Of a DNA stretch of 64,000 nucleotides, positions 33,146-44,344 are shown piece by piece. Origin of the DNA: Durusdinium trenchii (Eukaryota > Sar > Dinophyceae > Suessiales > Symbiodiniaceae); contig CAXAMN010023339.1 in assembly GCA_963970005.1 (NCBI GenBank), forward strand, positions 688,023 through 752,022. Direction: 5' to 3'. The first letter of the stretch is position 1. Every line of letters starts with the position of its first letter. The translations under genes were made by a program, and so were the position numbers. The notes under the pieces were generated by a model. The model worked only from the letters and a program-made list of their open reading frames with translations. It was not told the origin of the DNA and made no database searches.

Positions 33146-33679
33146 ATGGATTGGACGTCTCCGGACCCTCGAGGATGGTGCCCAGCTAGCCGGAGACCCG
33201 GCTTCGAAGTTCGAAGCGGCGAGGCCTCGGAGGACGAGAGCAAGGAGCTCCTGAAGGCTTTCCTCGCGAAACATGGCTTCGCCGATGCGCATGCCAGGAC
33301 ACGGGACACGGTACTGGGGGGTCACGTGGTGAAACGAATCAGCTCGCCACAACTATCGAAGAGTGACTTCAAAAGGGCGGTGTAAAGCTTACCCAAGAAT
33401 TATATAGATAACTTGAACAAGCACATGTTGGTGTCCATAAACTAAACGGACTGGGAGGTGCTGAATTTGACCTCAACATCTCCACCATGTGAGTGTTCAA
33501 ACACTGCCACTGTGGATGTCCACCGCAGGAAGCGGCGTTTCCTGCGAAGCACCTACCCGCTTCACATGGCGGCGCATGAGGGGAACGCCGCCGTGGTCCT
33601 GGCCTTGCTCGCGGAAGGTGCCCAGAAGGCGCCCGGGCTCTGGGCGGCTCGGAGTCGCCGAAGCTCCAAGTCGTCATGA
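33146..33679 (+). CDS. spliced gene D, ankyrin-repeat protein
   Basis: Exon 1 ends at 33297 and carries EDESKELLKAFLAKHGFAD then AHA; exon 2 is 33529-33679 and carries STYPLHMAAHEGNAAVVLA then LLAEGA, a clear ankyrin helix-turn-helix, ending at TGA. The join GCC-AG / G-AAG gives AHARKRRFLRSTYPLH. A short acidic lead, an HGF motif, a basic loop and a single YPLHxAAxxG ankyrin repeat is an arrangement seen often in dinoflagellate proteins. The intron 33298-33528 has a GA donor and both ends read CAGGA, so a canonical GT donor is not available in phase. The start at 33146 is only the first ATG of the frame; an acceptor at about 33188 is equally possible. Partner unknown. Confidence 0.6.
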
Positions 33680-33711
33680 GGGTCACTTCATCTAGACTGA
33701 TGGCCTTTTAC

Positions 33712-33787
33712 TTAGTAGTAACAGGTGCCACGCTAGTAGTAACAGGTGCCTTACTAGTAGTAACAAGTGCCTTACTACTAGTAACGA
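33712..33787. repeat. CTAGTAG dispersed minisatellite, locus 2
   Basis: Three and a half units of about 21 bp, TAGTAGTAACAGGTGCC(A/T)(C/T), starting 33 bp after the stop codon of the ankyrin gene. Confidence 0.8.
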
Positions 33788-34115
33788 TGGCCATGGTTGG
33801 TTGATCAAGTTTAGGGGACGCCCCCCAAGTGTACCACCAATAGGCAAGTGGTACCCAACCGACCCCTCTATTCTTCCCAAAAGGACATCACTGCCTCATT
33901 TAGACTGTTGATTCATAAGCCCGCCCTTTTGAATTAAACCACCTCTTTAACTGGCGGGGTTAGGTTTGTAATCAGGAGCCTATTACCAAAACACAAACAC
34001 ACCAATAACAAGGCTTATACTTACTTGAGTTCTACCAGTAGGTCACTGAGGACATCAGCGGACAAGCGGCTGTGCGCGCAAGTGCCAGGAACAAGTTGCA
34101 AGATTTATATAGCCC

Positions 34116-34200
34116 TATCCCTAGAAATCTTGCATACCTTCAACTTATGAGAAGTTACTTTGGTAGGGTTTGGGAGGAGGTAGGCTGAAGCCCTGGGGAA
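34116..34200. mobile_element. CCCTAGGG-family foldback element, diverged copy
   Basis: Starts TATCCCTAGAAATC and ends CTGAAGCCCTGGGGAA, the family's left and right ends with several changes. Inner arms are poorly conserved. Confidence 0.4.
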
Positions 34201-34450
34201 TTGGAGTGTAAACCTTTTTTATGGATCTTGAACTCAGGCGAAATCATCACAAAGGGATGGCAAAGACTTCACCCCACTTGTGGTGATGGCCAGCTGAGGG
34301 AGCCCTGAGTGAAACAAGCGCTGAGCCATTTGACAGGTTCAGATTGTTCTAATAGACTAGAGGTGAAAGAACGAACACTATAGAATATGTTATAGGTATC
34401 CCATGTATATGTTTTGCAAGTTTACGTCATAACCTCCCAGAAGGTTGCAG

Positions 34451-34640
34451 ATCGAACTGCGCTTCACTGCTCCGGTGAAGTTCAAGGACCGTTCGAGAAG
34501 GTGCCGTTCATGTGCCGGCAACGACAGTAGGAGCAAAAGAACTCCATCGGCATGACCGCGGAGGAAGTGGCGCGGAGAGCAAACAAGGATACTTGGATGA
34601 CACACTGGAGAGGAAGATGCACTCGTTTCCTTGCAAGTGT
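34451..34640 (+). CDS. candidate exons, unknown protein
   Basis: After the acceptor GGTTGCAG at 34450 the frame reads IELRFTAPVKFKDRSRR. Further on, two other frames are protein-like (MTAEEVARRANKDTWMTHW; VGAKELHRHDRGGSGAESK), so either a very short intron or an indel lies near 34500. I cannot decide. The following DNA to 35240 has a long open frame (34745-35242) of doubtful coding value. Confidence 0.3.
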
Positions 34641-35997
34641 ACGGTAGAGTTTGGGGGGTGTCGTATTGCCTGTATAACTGTTTTAGAGGAAGGTGCCCAA
34701 TGTACACACACATATATATATATATATAATACATATAGTGGACAGTGGAAATTTGTTTTGTTTTTCTTCCCAAGCACTCACTAGGTCTATTAAAAGGTAG
34801 CTGGAACATGATCGTAAGACCATGTAAGACCGCAGTCGCACTGCAACGAATCGTTCCCTTCGATGACTCTCCATTCCCGTTCTCACCGGAAGAGGAGATG
34901 GGGATTGATTTGGGAAAGGGAAGAGGTCTTTGGAACCCTAGAGAAACCAGTGCATACCAGGGCACCCTAGGGCCCGGGCCCAACGTTTTTCGCTTGTTTC
35001 GAGTGCTTCGGAGAGGGTTGATGTTGAAAAGACTCCTGCGTGGCATAGAGTTTTTTTCAAGAAGATTCCGGGGATGGGCAATGCTTCACGAGAAGCATAG
35101 AAGGCATGCCGTTTACCGTTGGATAACACTTTGCCCCCACATGATTGGTTGGAAGTGCACAGTGTATCCAATGTTCATCTATTTGTTTGGAATGGTCTCC
35201 ACGTACGCGCTGCCATGTATTCACGCGCTTGCATGTCCCTAGTGGATTGCCCAGAAGTCGTGTTCAGGGCTCTCCAGCTTCTCCCCCCCCTGCGCGCACA
35301 GGAAGGATCCCACCAGAAAGTGTTAGAGGCACTTTGTGCGCCTCCTGAGATGCAATAATTCGATCCACCGGCAGCAGCTGAACCGTTCGTGTTGTGAGAA
35401 AAGTGCACAGGTTATTTTTTTTGTGAGTTCCAGGTGCATTTGGAATGCTGATTTTGATACCCCTTGATTGATATTCTATCACAGTAGCACAACAGCTTCC
35501 AGTATGAAATGGGCCAACTCAGTTCACTGTATAAACATAAAGCGTCTAAATGGCTGGATCATGTTGAGGCAATTGGTGAGCATAGTTGGAATGCGAAATG
35601 AAAGGCAGCATAGTAAAGTAGAAATCCCTCCCCTTTCTCAGGTGCTTGATAGAAAGGATTTTTCTCGATCTATAATAGAACATAGCCATGACCAGCATTC
35701 AAAAACGGCTTACCAATCAGGGATTTGATTGGATCTATTATATAAAAGTTCTATATATACTCCAAAATGGTGGGATGATGTGCTATACACCGCAGAATCA
35801 GACTCATACGTGTCCCTGGCAAATGATGCTGAAATGTAAAGGGAGTGTTTCCTACCTTCTTCCACCACAGTCTCTTTTGAACCATGAGTGGCCTCACTCT
35901 ATGTGGGTAAACCCATATCCATCCAGCAACTCACAGTTTTGGAGGAGGTTTCTTTGCCAGTTGGAACTCACCTGCCGTGTTTGCGTCTCCCCTGTTC

Positions 35998-36419
35998 AGG
36001 TGGGGAAGCATCGCCTTTCGAGTCAGAAGTGCCGCTTGGGGCGCGTTGGTTCGGTCGTGGGCTCCACCCCCGAGCGAGCTGAAGAGGGACCCTTTCTTGG
36101 GACGTGAAGTTACAGAGAAGCAGAATGAAGAAATTGGCCCAACAGATCCAGCAAAGGACTCCGAAACGCACGTTTGTTTGAAGGACTGATTCGCTTCAAC
36201 TGGGTGCGGGCGCTCTCACCGCCCATCAGGCCTTTCCATGGCTCTTTGCCGCCGGTTCGACTTCGCGTGTGCCGCACCCAGTCGTCTTCACATCCGGTCG
36301 CGCGCGGGAAACGCGGTGTGCCACTCATTCGTGTGGGCTTAGCCCACCAGGGAGGTCAAGATCCAAATCCTCTCTGTGCTAGGAAGGTGAACATGCAATT
36401 CAGTGTGATCTCAGGTTGA
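35998..36419 (+). CDS. candidate exons, unknown protein
   Basis: A GC-rich segment follows the acceptor CCCCTGTTCAG at 35997 and is open in all three frames for 60-170 nt. A second GC-rich segment, 36190-36350, is open on the plus strand to 36419. Composition and flanks suggest coding exons of the plus-strand gene array but the frame cannot be chosen by eye. Confidence 0.25.
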
Positions 36420-36694
36420 AGCGTCGGGAACTCCCACAAGGGCTTGACTGGACGTTCATTCTTCGCGAATATGTGGTTTCTTTGGGGGCATCTCTAGGCA
36501 ACCCTTGGACCTACCCAGACGACATCGCCCCCCCTAAACACCAAAACCATTTCCGAGGAGATGACACACATGTTGGGGGTGGGTCTCTCTACTTCTTCCC
36601 CGAGTGGGAAACACTTAGTGAGCAGAGTGAGCACCATATAGGGTCCGCCCCTCAAGTTCCCTTTATATAGGGGGCCTCCTGAATGATATTGACT

Positions 36695-36790
36695 TATCCC
36701 TAGGGCTCCAACCATATCCTCAGAAGATGTTAGACCCCCCAAACCCACCCCAACCATCTTCTCAGGAGGTGGTTGGAGCCCTAGGGTATA
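36695..36790. mobile_element. CCCTAGGG-family foldback element, well-conserved copy
   Basis: Arms of about 36 bp: left 36695-36729 (TATCCCTAGGGCTCCAACCA...), right 36755-36790 (...TGGTTGGAGCCCTAGGGTATA). About 31 of 36 positions are complementary. The 25-bp centre is C-rich. Both arms contain the inner motif CTCAGAAG / CTTCTCAG. A TA-rich tail follows the right end, as in the copy at 48937. Confidence 0.8.
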
Positions 36791-37692
36791 TATATACGGT
36801 TTTGCTTTCAAATGGCATTTGAGCCAGGACTTCGGCCTCGGCCGATGGTCCTAAAAACGACCTCGGTTGAATAGAGGCGTCCCACTGACGAACTCGTGAC
36901 CAACAGCTCTATGGATGTCTACTATCTTTGACCCTTGGATGTTTCTCAAAAGGACCAGAGGTTGAAGGATCCCAAAAAGCCATCGAACCTCTGAAACTGT
37001 ATTTGTATGTCACGTAGTATGTCACGTCTTTTCGACTGCCCCTCTCAAGTCTCAACACCCCCCGTGGTGTTTTCCTTGAGCCTCTCCCATGGCTGGAGGC
37101 CATCTGCCGACCGTGCTCCGTGCTTCGACCGAGCTCGCTCCGTCGCCATCGCCAGCGCATCGAACTTGACATGTGTGCCAATGGAATCTGGGAATCATGC
37201 CGGCTGTTGACACGGATCGATTGGAAAGAATGGACATTGATAGAAGGAAGGTCGCCCGTTTGTTTCAATCACCATCATTCATGGCATTGAGTGTTCCATT
37301 GCAACCCCAGTGTTCGCGACATCTCGCGAGCGGTGATGTCGCGTGTCTTTTTATGGTTTTATATGCGGAGACCACCGGTTTGGTGCAGCACTAGATCAGA
37401 TCACATCCTGGATCCTGCAAGGGGGAGTCTTGTAATTTTTGTTTGGGGCAGAGGAAAGGTGGGAAAGCGTATCATGCACTTCTTGCAGGAAAGTGCTATA
37501 TGCCACTGTTGGTGAGGATCAATTCTCTTTCTCTTTAGTGTCACCTTGCTTCACCTTGTGCAAAGCAAATCATCCAACCCTGGGAAGGAAGTTAAACATG
37601 AAAGCATGCTGCACGACACACACAGAGACGTAGTTCAAATTCTATCATGTAGCCCTTGCACCGACAGCGTCATCGACTTCCCTTCTTCCACC

Positions 37693-38731
37693 ATGGCTCT
37701 GTCGCGACTCTTGGACTTGCTTTTGGGGCCTGAGCCTGTGCCGGACACACCCTTCATCAAGGCCGCAACACTGGGCCTCGGCCTTCTCCAAAGTAGCATT
37801 TATATACGTGTACCATGCCGAGCTGCATCTGAGAACCTGAAGTCAAGTTGCACAACAATTCGCAAAAGTTTCCGGAAGACCTTTGCTTTTTCCCACTCTT
37901 CATGTTCCTTCCCTTTTTTCCATTCCCTTCTTCGCACGCGCACTGGGTTGCAGGGCTTGAAAGATGATTGGCTGGCGGAGAATTCCGAGTCGCGCGAGGA
38001 GGAGGTCACCCGCAAGCAGCTCGAGGTTCACCGTCACCGGCGTTCGCCGTCACCACGTTCGCCAGCTATGTGTGTAAACCTTAGTTAGGCAAAGTATAGA
38101 GTGAAGAGCGCCACTCGTGACACATTTCTTGCTAATTGGTCTTGCTTCTCCCAAGTTCAGAAAATTTGCGGTGTGATGCTTCAGAAATGCAAGATGCATG
38201 TTCACGTGAGCTTTGCAGGTGTTGCTTTATCTTTAGCATGTGTCCCAGAAGTGCGCAAAGACAAAGCCCGACAATCATGCTTTGACTCAGATTGCTCGGA
38301 TCAGACGGCCTTCACCAGGGCAAAGTTATCATGGAGATCCAGACAGCTCGGGGCTTGTTATATACCGGACACCTTCAACAGTGGGCTGAACATATCACGT
38401 GACATCATATCTTGGGTTTGTCCAATTACCTGTAACAGTCGCTACAGGCGTTTACTTGCCATATCTGTAACCATCATCATGCACTGTTATAATAGGATGG
38501 ACCATGCTATACCCAATATATACATCTCCATGGCTTTTGGTACTCTATGACCAGTGGACCCCGCAAATCGCCCGGCTTCCTCCATTCCGCACACAGGCGC
38601 GCATCGCCGACGCCGAGCGCGCGGCCGCGAACGCGGTGGAAGAGCCGCAGAAGCTCTTGGACTTGGCGGAGCCCCGGCGGAAGCCCGAAAAGTCAGAGTG
38701 TTTCGGAGTGTTTGGGTCTGAGGTGTGTTGA
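37693..38731 (+). CDS. spliced gene E, coiled-coil protein of unknown function
   Basis: Exon 1 starts at an ATG in good context (CCACCATGG) at 37693 and reads MALSRLLDLLLGPEPVPD. Exon 2 is 37954-38025 (GLKDDWLAENSESREEEVT then RKQLE) and exon 3 is 38597-38731 (ARIADAERAAANAVEEPQ then KLLDLAEPRRKPEK, stop TGA). Exons 2 and 3 join in phase 0 across GTTCAC...CACACAG and the heptad pattern continues over the join. For exon 1 the only in-phase exit I find is AAG before GCCGCAAC at about 37761, a GC donor. A further GT donor (GTGTGT) at 38723 could carry the gene on to the exons at 40741. Function unknown. Confidence 0.5.
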
Positions 38732-39197
38732 ACGGTGTGTTGCGGGTTGGTGGGCCTTGAAAGGCCTTTTGGCAGGCGGCGGCGGTATGCGGCGGTGTTG
38801 TTTTCTCCTGGTCCCTCACAGGTTGAGAAGCGGCCTGCAGCAACACACCTGATTATAGATAGAGGACTGAGCTTTTGTCAAAAAATAGAGATGCACAGGT
38901 TGCCCAGCTAGCTGGAACAATTGACTATGTGTTTGGCGGTTTGATCTTGCATGCTTGAGTAGGTGGAAGACTGGTTACTCCATGTTGCGCCACAGAGCTG
39001 CACCCTCCTTTTGCAATCTTGACTTGCAACCTGTTCCAACCCTGGGTAGAAGGCTGTTCCAGCGTAAACGCGGAGCTGGACTGGCCTTCTCTAGCCAGTC
39101 CACCCAGTGCCGGCACGAGATCGCTAAGCTGCTTTTAGCTTGTGTCTAGTCCCATCGGTCCCATCAGCGACTTTTCTTTGAGGAAGCCTTTGGCGTT

Positions 39198-39602
39198 TTG
39201 ACTCTTGGCTGCGCAAAAAGCCGAGCGAAACTGGGCTGTCGCCCTGGTCTTCCAGCGCAGGAGGTTCTAGGGGTCAGTGAAAAATCCGGCGAACCAATGC
39301 CAAAGACATCCAAAGACCCTTTTTGGTCAACGACATTGCTATCACAATGCAATGAATTAATCACCAAGTGGGAATTCAGCCCTGCGAGTCTTGAGGGGGG
39401 TCTCGGTCTTGTGAAGCATCAGCACCATGGAGAAGATGGGAACGACCAGGCACAGCGACCATGCAGCGACAAGTTTGGTTCGGGGACGACCTTTGTCCAC
39501 ACGACAAAAATCAGCATTATAAAAACGGTAGGAAAACTGTGGGATAATTTTGCGCAAGGAGCCGAGCCCGTGCGTTTATTTGAAGCAGAGCCAGAATTTT
39601 GA
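39198..39602 (+). CDS. hypothetical protein, 134 aa
   Basis: A continuous plus-strand frame with protein-like composition, strongest from residue 50 onward (LLSQCNELITKWEFSPASL; IIKTVGKLWDNFAQGAEPV) to a TGA at 39602. It is not noticeably GC-rich like the spliced exons, and the alternative strand is also open for 66 codons. No domain recognised. It may be an unspliced gene, a mobile-element fragment or chance. Confidence 0.35.
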   Translation: MTLGCAKSRAKLGCRPGLPAQEVLGVSEKSGEPMPKTSKDPFWSTTLLSQCNELITKWEFSPASLEGGLGLVKHQHHGEDGNDQAQRPCSDKFGSGTTFVHTTKISIIKTVGKLWDNFAQGAEPVRLFEAEPEF

Positions 39603-40740
39603 CACGTCCATAGTCAACCTACATAAAACTGGACAACCAACCGTGAAAAGCCCTCCTCCATGCCCTCCCCCCGCTAAAGGCTAATGATCGGTCTGAGTTT
39701 GGACAGGAACAGGCTTGACTGAAATGCATATTGATGAGTGCATGTTTGCTAGCATTCTTTCAGACAAACCTGTCCAAATAATACATCCTTTGGCTTTGGA
39801 CAGGCCAGGAAGCAGAACATAGGGCACTCTCGAAGTTGCAAGTTTGGGCCTAAGACCTGTGCGTCAATCTTCTTTCCGCACAATTCTGCCACAAAGCAAC
39901 CTTCATGAGTAGTAATAGGTACACTCTGGGTCATTCAGATATCTAATGAGACAGAACTTTCCCACACCCTTTTTCGAGGGCCGCTTTCTTGAGAAGTGCT
40001 CCTTATTTCGACCACTACGACCGTGCAGATCAACGACCGAGAATCCCAGAGACGCTCTCCGAGGAATCCCAGAGACCCGCGCTGTTTGGACACCTGCGAG
40101 ATGGTGGTGAAGTCACTTGGGTGGAGTGGCACTTGGTGGTTTCAGTGGGGAAAGAAAAGGATCCCCGTAATTAGAACTGTTTGATCGTTTTGTTTTCAGT
40201 GGATAAGTCATCCTTTGCAGACTATCTACCAGAATGGCCTTTGAGGACAAAATGCTCTCCCTCCGGTCATGGAATCATGGAAGTGGACGGCCCCTTGTAA
40301 GTAGACAATACATGTCCATACTGACCATACCCTCCCTTAAAAGGTACATGGTTTTGTCGACGACCCCCTGTTGTAGAGGATTCTTTTTCAGGGTCCATGC
40401 TATCCGCTGCCATCGATAGTTGGACCGGAGAGCAGGAACCATTTGAGTCTGGACTTGCACCCCAACCGACGGTTCTGGCAGCGTTTCAATGGCAAATGAT
40501 CGCTAGGAAGAATTGCACCTGTGCTGTGCTTTGTCAAGGCGGTTCATGATTGTCAAGAGTGGCACTTAGCAACAGCCCTGAGATCAACTTTGGTATCACA
40601 AGTAAAATTTCCTGTATAATAACTGTATATATGTTTGGGGTCTCTAGGATTTTTCTTTGCGCACCTGACCCAGATCTCCAGCTTCTCCGTGCGCACCAAC
40701 TCCCAGGTTCTCCTTGCCCTTCCTCAATCGTCGTCGTCAG

Positions 40741-42458
40741 GGCGACGCACACCAACTCCACGCGCGGAGCCTCTTCCTCCGCGACGACTTTGCAGGCGCC
40801 GTGCAGGCGCTACAGCGCGCGCAGGACGGAGATGGAGAGGGAGGCTTTGGGGAGGGAGGAGCTGACTGGGGACAACGTCCAGTGGCAACAACTGCAGTGG
40901 ATCAACTCCATTCATGTTGCTTGTTGATGCTTGTTGATTTGTTGACCATCCTGGACTTGAAGAGGTTTGACCATCCTGCAGTTGAACCTCTTGGAGAATG
41001 AGAATTACTGTATATGAATCAACCGTTACAAAGGCACTTGTTGCCTGACAACCTGTGTTTCAAAGCGACGATGTGGAGACCTTCACTGACTCCGCGGCGA
41101 GGGGGGCACGACTCGCAGAGTGAGAGACCGTTGGCATTGCTTCCCAACGTGTGAAGAAGCGGAGAACCTGAGTTTATAACTTATAACTGCATATAACTGC
41201 CATAACTCATTCTATATTTTTTCTTTAGAGGTCACGGGGGGTCTTCCCACAGCAGATTCGTCAAGCGGACTGTTCTGACAAGCGAGCAATATGCAGCAAC
41301 CTGTATATATATATATATGTATAATCAAGAATCAAGCATAGAATCACAGAATATGTGTGTGTTTTTTTAATGAAAAGGTGTTTCTTGATCTAAGACTCTT
41401 CCAAAGGCTCTATACAAGTGGATAGCACTTCACTGGTTTCCCCGATTGGTGGGTGGCGCCACCAGAAGGTTTTCACCCAAAGCGACTGCAGCCCTGAAGC
41501 CCACAAGGAATGCCTCCTCAGACACTTTGAGCTTTAGGGAGTCATTTCCTTGGTGCATCCTTCCCAGGAATGCTATAAGGACCAGGGCACCAAGGCGATC
41601 AGGCGTTCCAACAACGCCGCGTTGGTGCGAGGCTACAGCGTGTCCTGGCGGAATCGTCCGGGCGACCGGGGCCGGTGAAGATGAAAATCATAGGTGTGGA
41701 GTAGTACATGGTAGCATGGGCAAAGGCTTGGCAAAGGGGGTCAACCTGACCGGCCAGACTGGTCGCTAAGGCCCTGGAGCAGGGACAAAAGGCCTTGGAG
41801 CGCTTCAAGGTGGCTCTAACCATGTGCGAAACCAAGGAGGCTGCGGGGTATGTTTGACTGACTGGCAGTCGAACATCTTCAACTCGTGGAGTGCAGAGGT
41901 AGCAAACCGCCGCCAGCGGTGGCGACTGGGCGACTTTTGATCTTTTGGTGTGCTGACCATGCAAGTCAGGGCCAGGTCAGTCCTGTTCATAAAGCCACGT
42001 CAAAAAAAAAGACACCCCAATTTCGCAGGGCAACCGCAAAATACATTTGACAGTGGAGCAGCTCCATCTAATCCTCATACCACCGGGCGCAAGCACTCCA
42101 GATGGAGTTCATAAGCCTTGAGCGTTTCAGCAGCGGTCTTGATCCTATTCTGGAGCCTCAGGAGGTGTCGCTTCCAAAGTCCTGGAAGTTGTAAGAGCTG
42201 GCTTCTCCAACGAACACCGTGCTGTCTTTCGCACACACAGAATGAAGTAATATAAAGCATACCATTTGCTCTGGCTCGCTCACGGTGAAAAAGACCTCTT
42301 TGGGTCTTCCACGCCCCCAGACCGGACGCTTGATTTGGGAATGCCCTGTCAGGATGCCTTGAATGTCTATCTCACTGGCAAGGCCGCCCTGGATGGCCTC
42401 GGCGACTCGGCCAGCCGGAGGGCTGTGTGGGACAGAGACGATGGTGTTCCTCATCCAG
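40741..42458 (+). CDS. spliced gene F, possible TPR protein
   Basis: Exons: 40741-about 40824 (AHQLHARSLFLRDDFAGAV then QALQRAQ, a TPR-like helix pair); 41586-41674 (AIRRSNNAALVRGYSVSW); 41758-41847 (LVAKALEQGQKALERFKVA; donor GTATGT); a 31-nt microexon 42134-42164 (GLDPILEPQE); 42353-42458 (ALNVYLTGKAALDGLGDSA; donor GTCAGG). Phases agree at 41674/41758, 41847/42134 and 42164/42353, and the first join would use AG before GACGGA, a GA donor. The A-x-x-L-x-x-x-x-x-x-AVQAL pattern is what suggests TPR; it is one motif only. If the donor at 42165 is not used, the protein stops at 42206. The 3' end is not found. Confidence 0.5.
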
Positions 42459-42985
42459 GTCAGGGGAAGGAGGGGCAGCTCGGTAGAAGCGATATATACT
42501 CGGTGAAAACGAGCACATGGAGGGGGATCCTGTGGTGATTGGCTGGTGGCCAGTGCACTTGAAAGGAGTTTCTATGCTGACATCAAAGTGGAGTAGAAAA
42601 CGGCGGAAAACGGCAGGTTTCCAGTGCGCAAATCCGCTGTAGTCAAGAGAATGTTACTGTTAGGCTTATATAGATAGGCTCAACATGCTTAGCATGTTTT
42701 GATGCTCTTCAAATGCCACAGGGTTGACGTTCTTGCTCAAGTGCCATTTACCTCATCCCATTTCATCCTCTTCATTTCAGTGGCATGTAAGAAAAGGACC
42801 TACAGGGAGTCCAGAACCTATTGCCATCCGTGTTGCCGGGCTGTTGACTCCATGTGTCTAGAGGATACTGCTGGAGCACACGTGAATGCAACCACGTGGC
42901 TAGATCCCCAACTATACGCCATATATACGTTCAGACTATACGACGCCCCCCAAGACTCAAGACTGGTGATGTGTCGACTCTGCAG

Positions 42986-43158
42986 CTCGGCGGGGCTTTG
43001 GTCGGCCGAATGGGGAAACACACCGACCGAGGTGTTTCGGAGGCCATGGAACAGATTTGGGATGATCACTTGGATGACAATCCAGCCACGAAGGCGCTCG
43101 ATTTGAGGGGAGAAGAACTGGAGGGAGGGAGAAGGTCGACCGCGAGCGGCGAATCACG
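42986..43158 (+). CDS. candidate exon, acidic protein segment
   Basis: Acceptor ACTCTGCAG at 42985, exit at CG before GTGGGA. The frame reads GVSEAMEQIWDDHLDDNPA then TKALDLRGEELEGG. Phase 0 in, 2 out. A second frame is open over the first half. Probably belongs to gene F or the next gene of the plus-strand array. Confidence 0.4.
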
Positions 43159-43464
43159 GTGGGAGCCTGGTTGGACGTTAGGCCATTGGTATGACATTGA
43201 TGAGGCCATTGGCGGTGCTGAACAGTTAGGCCAAGCGCGGTTTCAGATCACAGCAGAAATGAGAATATATGTCATATTTATATGTAATTATGCCATGGCC
43301 ATGGCCTAGACCTCCAGGTCCTTTGGATGTGTTTTCATGGGTGGCAAAGATGTAAAGACTTGAAGTGTTATAGACTTTGGGAATCTTTTAGAATAGACCT
43401 TTGAGGATCCCAAAGCACTCTAATTGACCCACCAGTCATCCCATGCAGTGTCTGCTTCACACAG

Positions 43465-43533
43465 CCAGCCGAGCGCAATGCTCAGACGCAGCTGGACGGG
43501 CAGATGCAAGCCATGAAGGACTTGTCCAAGCAG
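43465..43533 (+). CDS. candidate exon, helical segment
   Basis: Bounded by TTCACACAG and CAG before GTTGGT. Reads PAERNAQTQLDGQMQAMKD then LSKQ in phase 0 at both ends. Short, GC-rich, amphipathic helix. Confidence 0.45.
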
Positions 43534-44239
43534 GTTGGTCCGCAGGACCCCTCATGGCTGGTGGCGGTATGGCCTTCGTCACTGGTGTATTGTTTGCCTT
43601 GGTCAGATGAGCAATCCTTTGGTGGTAATGTGGTGTTCGTGTGCTGGTGGTTCTTTTTGTTCTCGAGTGATGATTGTGCTGTAATAGAGTTGTATAGAGT
43701 TGTGGTACTTGTTGTGAAGGTTTCCAGACCATCCATGTATGGATAGTTACTTATACATTGGGGTGATACTGATGATAAATGGAGTAATTATGTACAGTAA
43801 GGTATAGGAACTATTCCATGCATGGATGGTTTGTGGCCCAGGACGGCCCAGGTCATTGAGGGCCGTAGACCTGCACCGATTCAACAGGTCTCCAGCCGCA
43901 AGTGTCACAATCTCCTGAAACCTTGCCTTTTTCGGGTGCTTTCGGGCTATTCCTGGGTGAACGTTCCTTGCTGAAAGCTTCGGGACATCTCTTTCATGGC
44001 TTAGGAAACCATGTGAGACCCTTGAAAATCCGCCAGCAATTGTGAGGAGGAGGACTTCAAGATGCCTGAGAACCTCCGAGACTTGGTGCACCTCGCGGTG
44101 CGGATTGGGACGTTGATGTGTTGGCTTCGATCTTTTCCCCTGAATAACTAAACCGACAGGTTGAAGTATGTTGAAACAGAGGCTCCCTCCACCTGACAGA
44201 AGGCTCCCTCCGGGCACACCGGCCTCCCTCCCTCCCCAG

Positions 44240-44294
44240 GAGAGGCCGTCCGGCTCGCGGAGCGCCACCCAGGCGCGGTCGTGTCAAGTGGCGG
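44240..44294 (+). CDS. candidate exon, short helix
   Basis: Acceptor CTCCCTCCCCAG at 44239, donor GTGAGG at 44295. Reads EAVRLAERHPGAVVSSGG with two split codons at the ends. The upstream pyrimidine tract is the clearest in this part of the window. Confidence 0.4.
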
Positions 44295-44344
44295 GTGAGG
44301 TCGATCGGCCACAAAAGGGCAAACAAACCCAGGACCATCCATGG

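Noticed and set aside
42075..42170. Minus-strand exon (RLQNRIKTAAETLKAYE)
   Set aside because: Protein-like, but the plus strand over the same bases gives a phase-consistent microexon joining two other exons of gene F, and no other minus-strand host exon exists nearby.
44081..44150. Retrotransposon gag-like helix (MPENLRDLVHLAVRIG)
   Set aside because: Only about 16 residues resemble gag; there is no continuation and no other element signature nearby.
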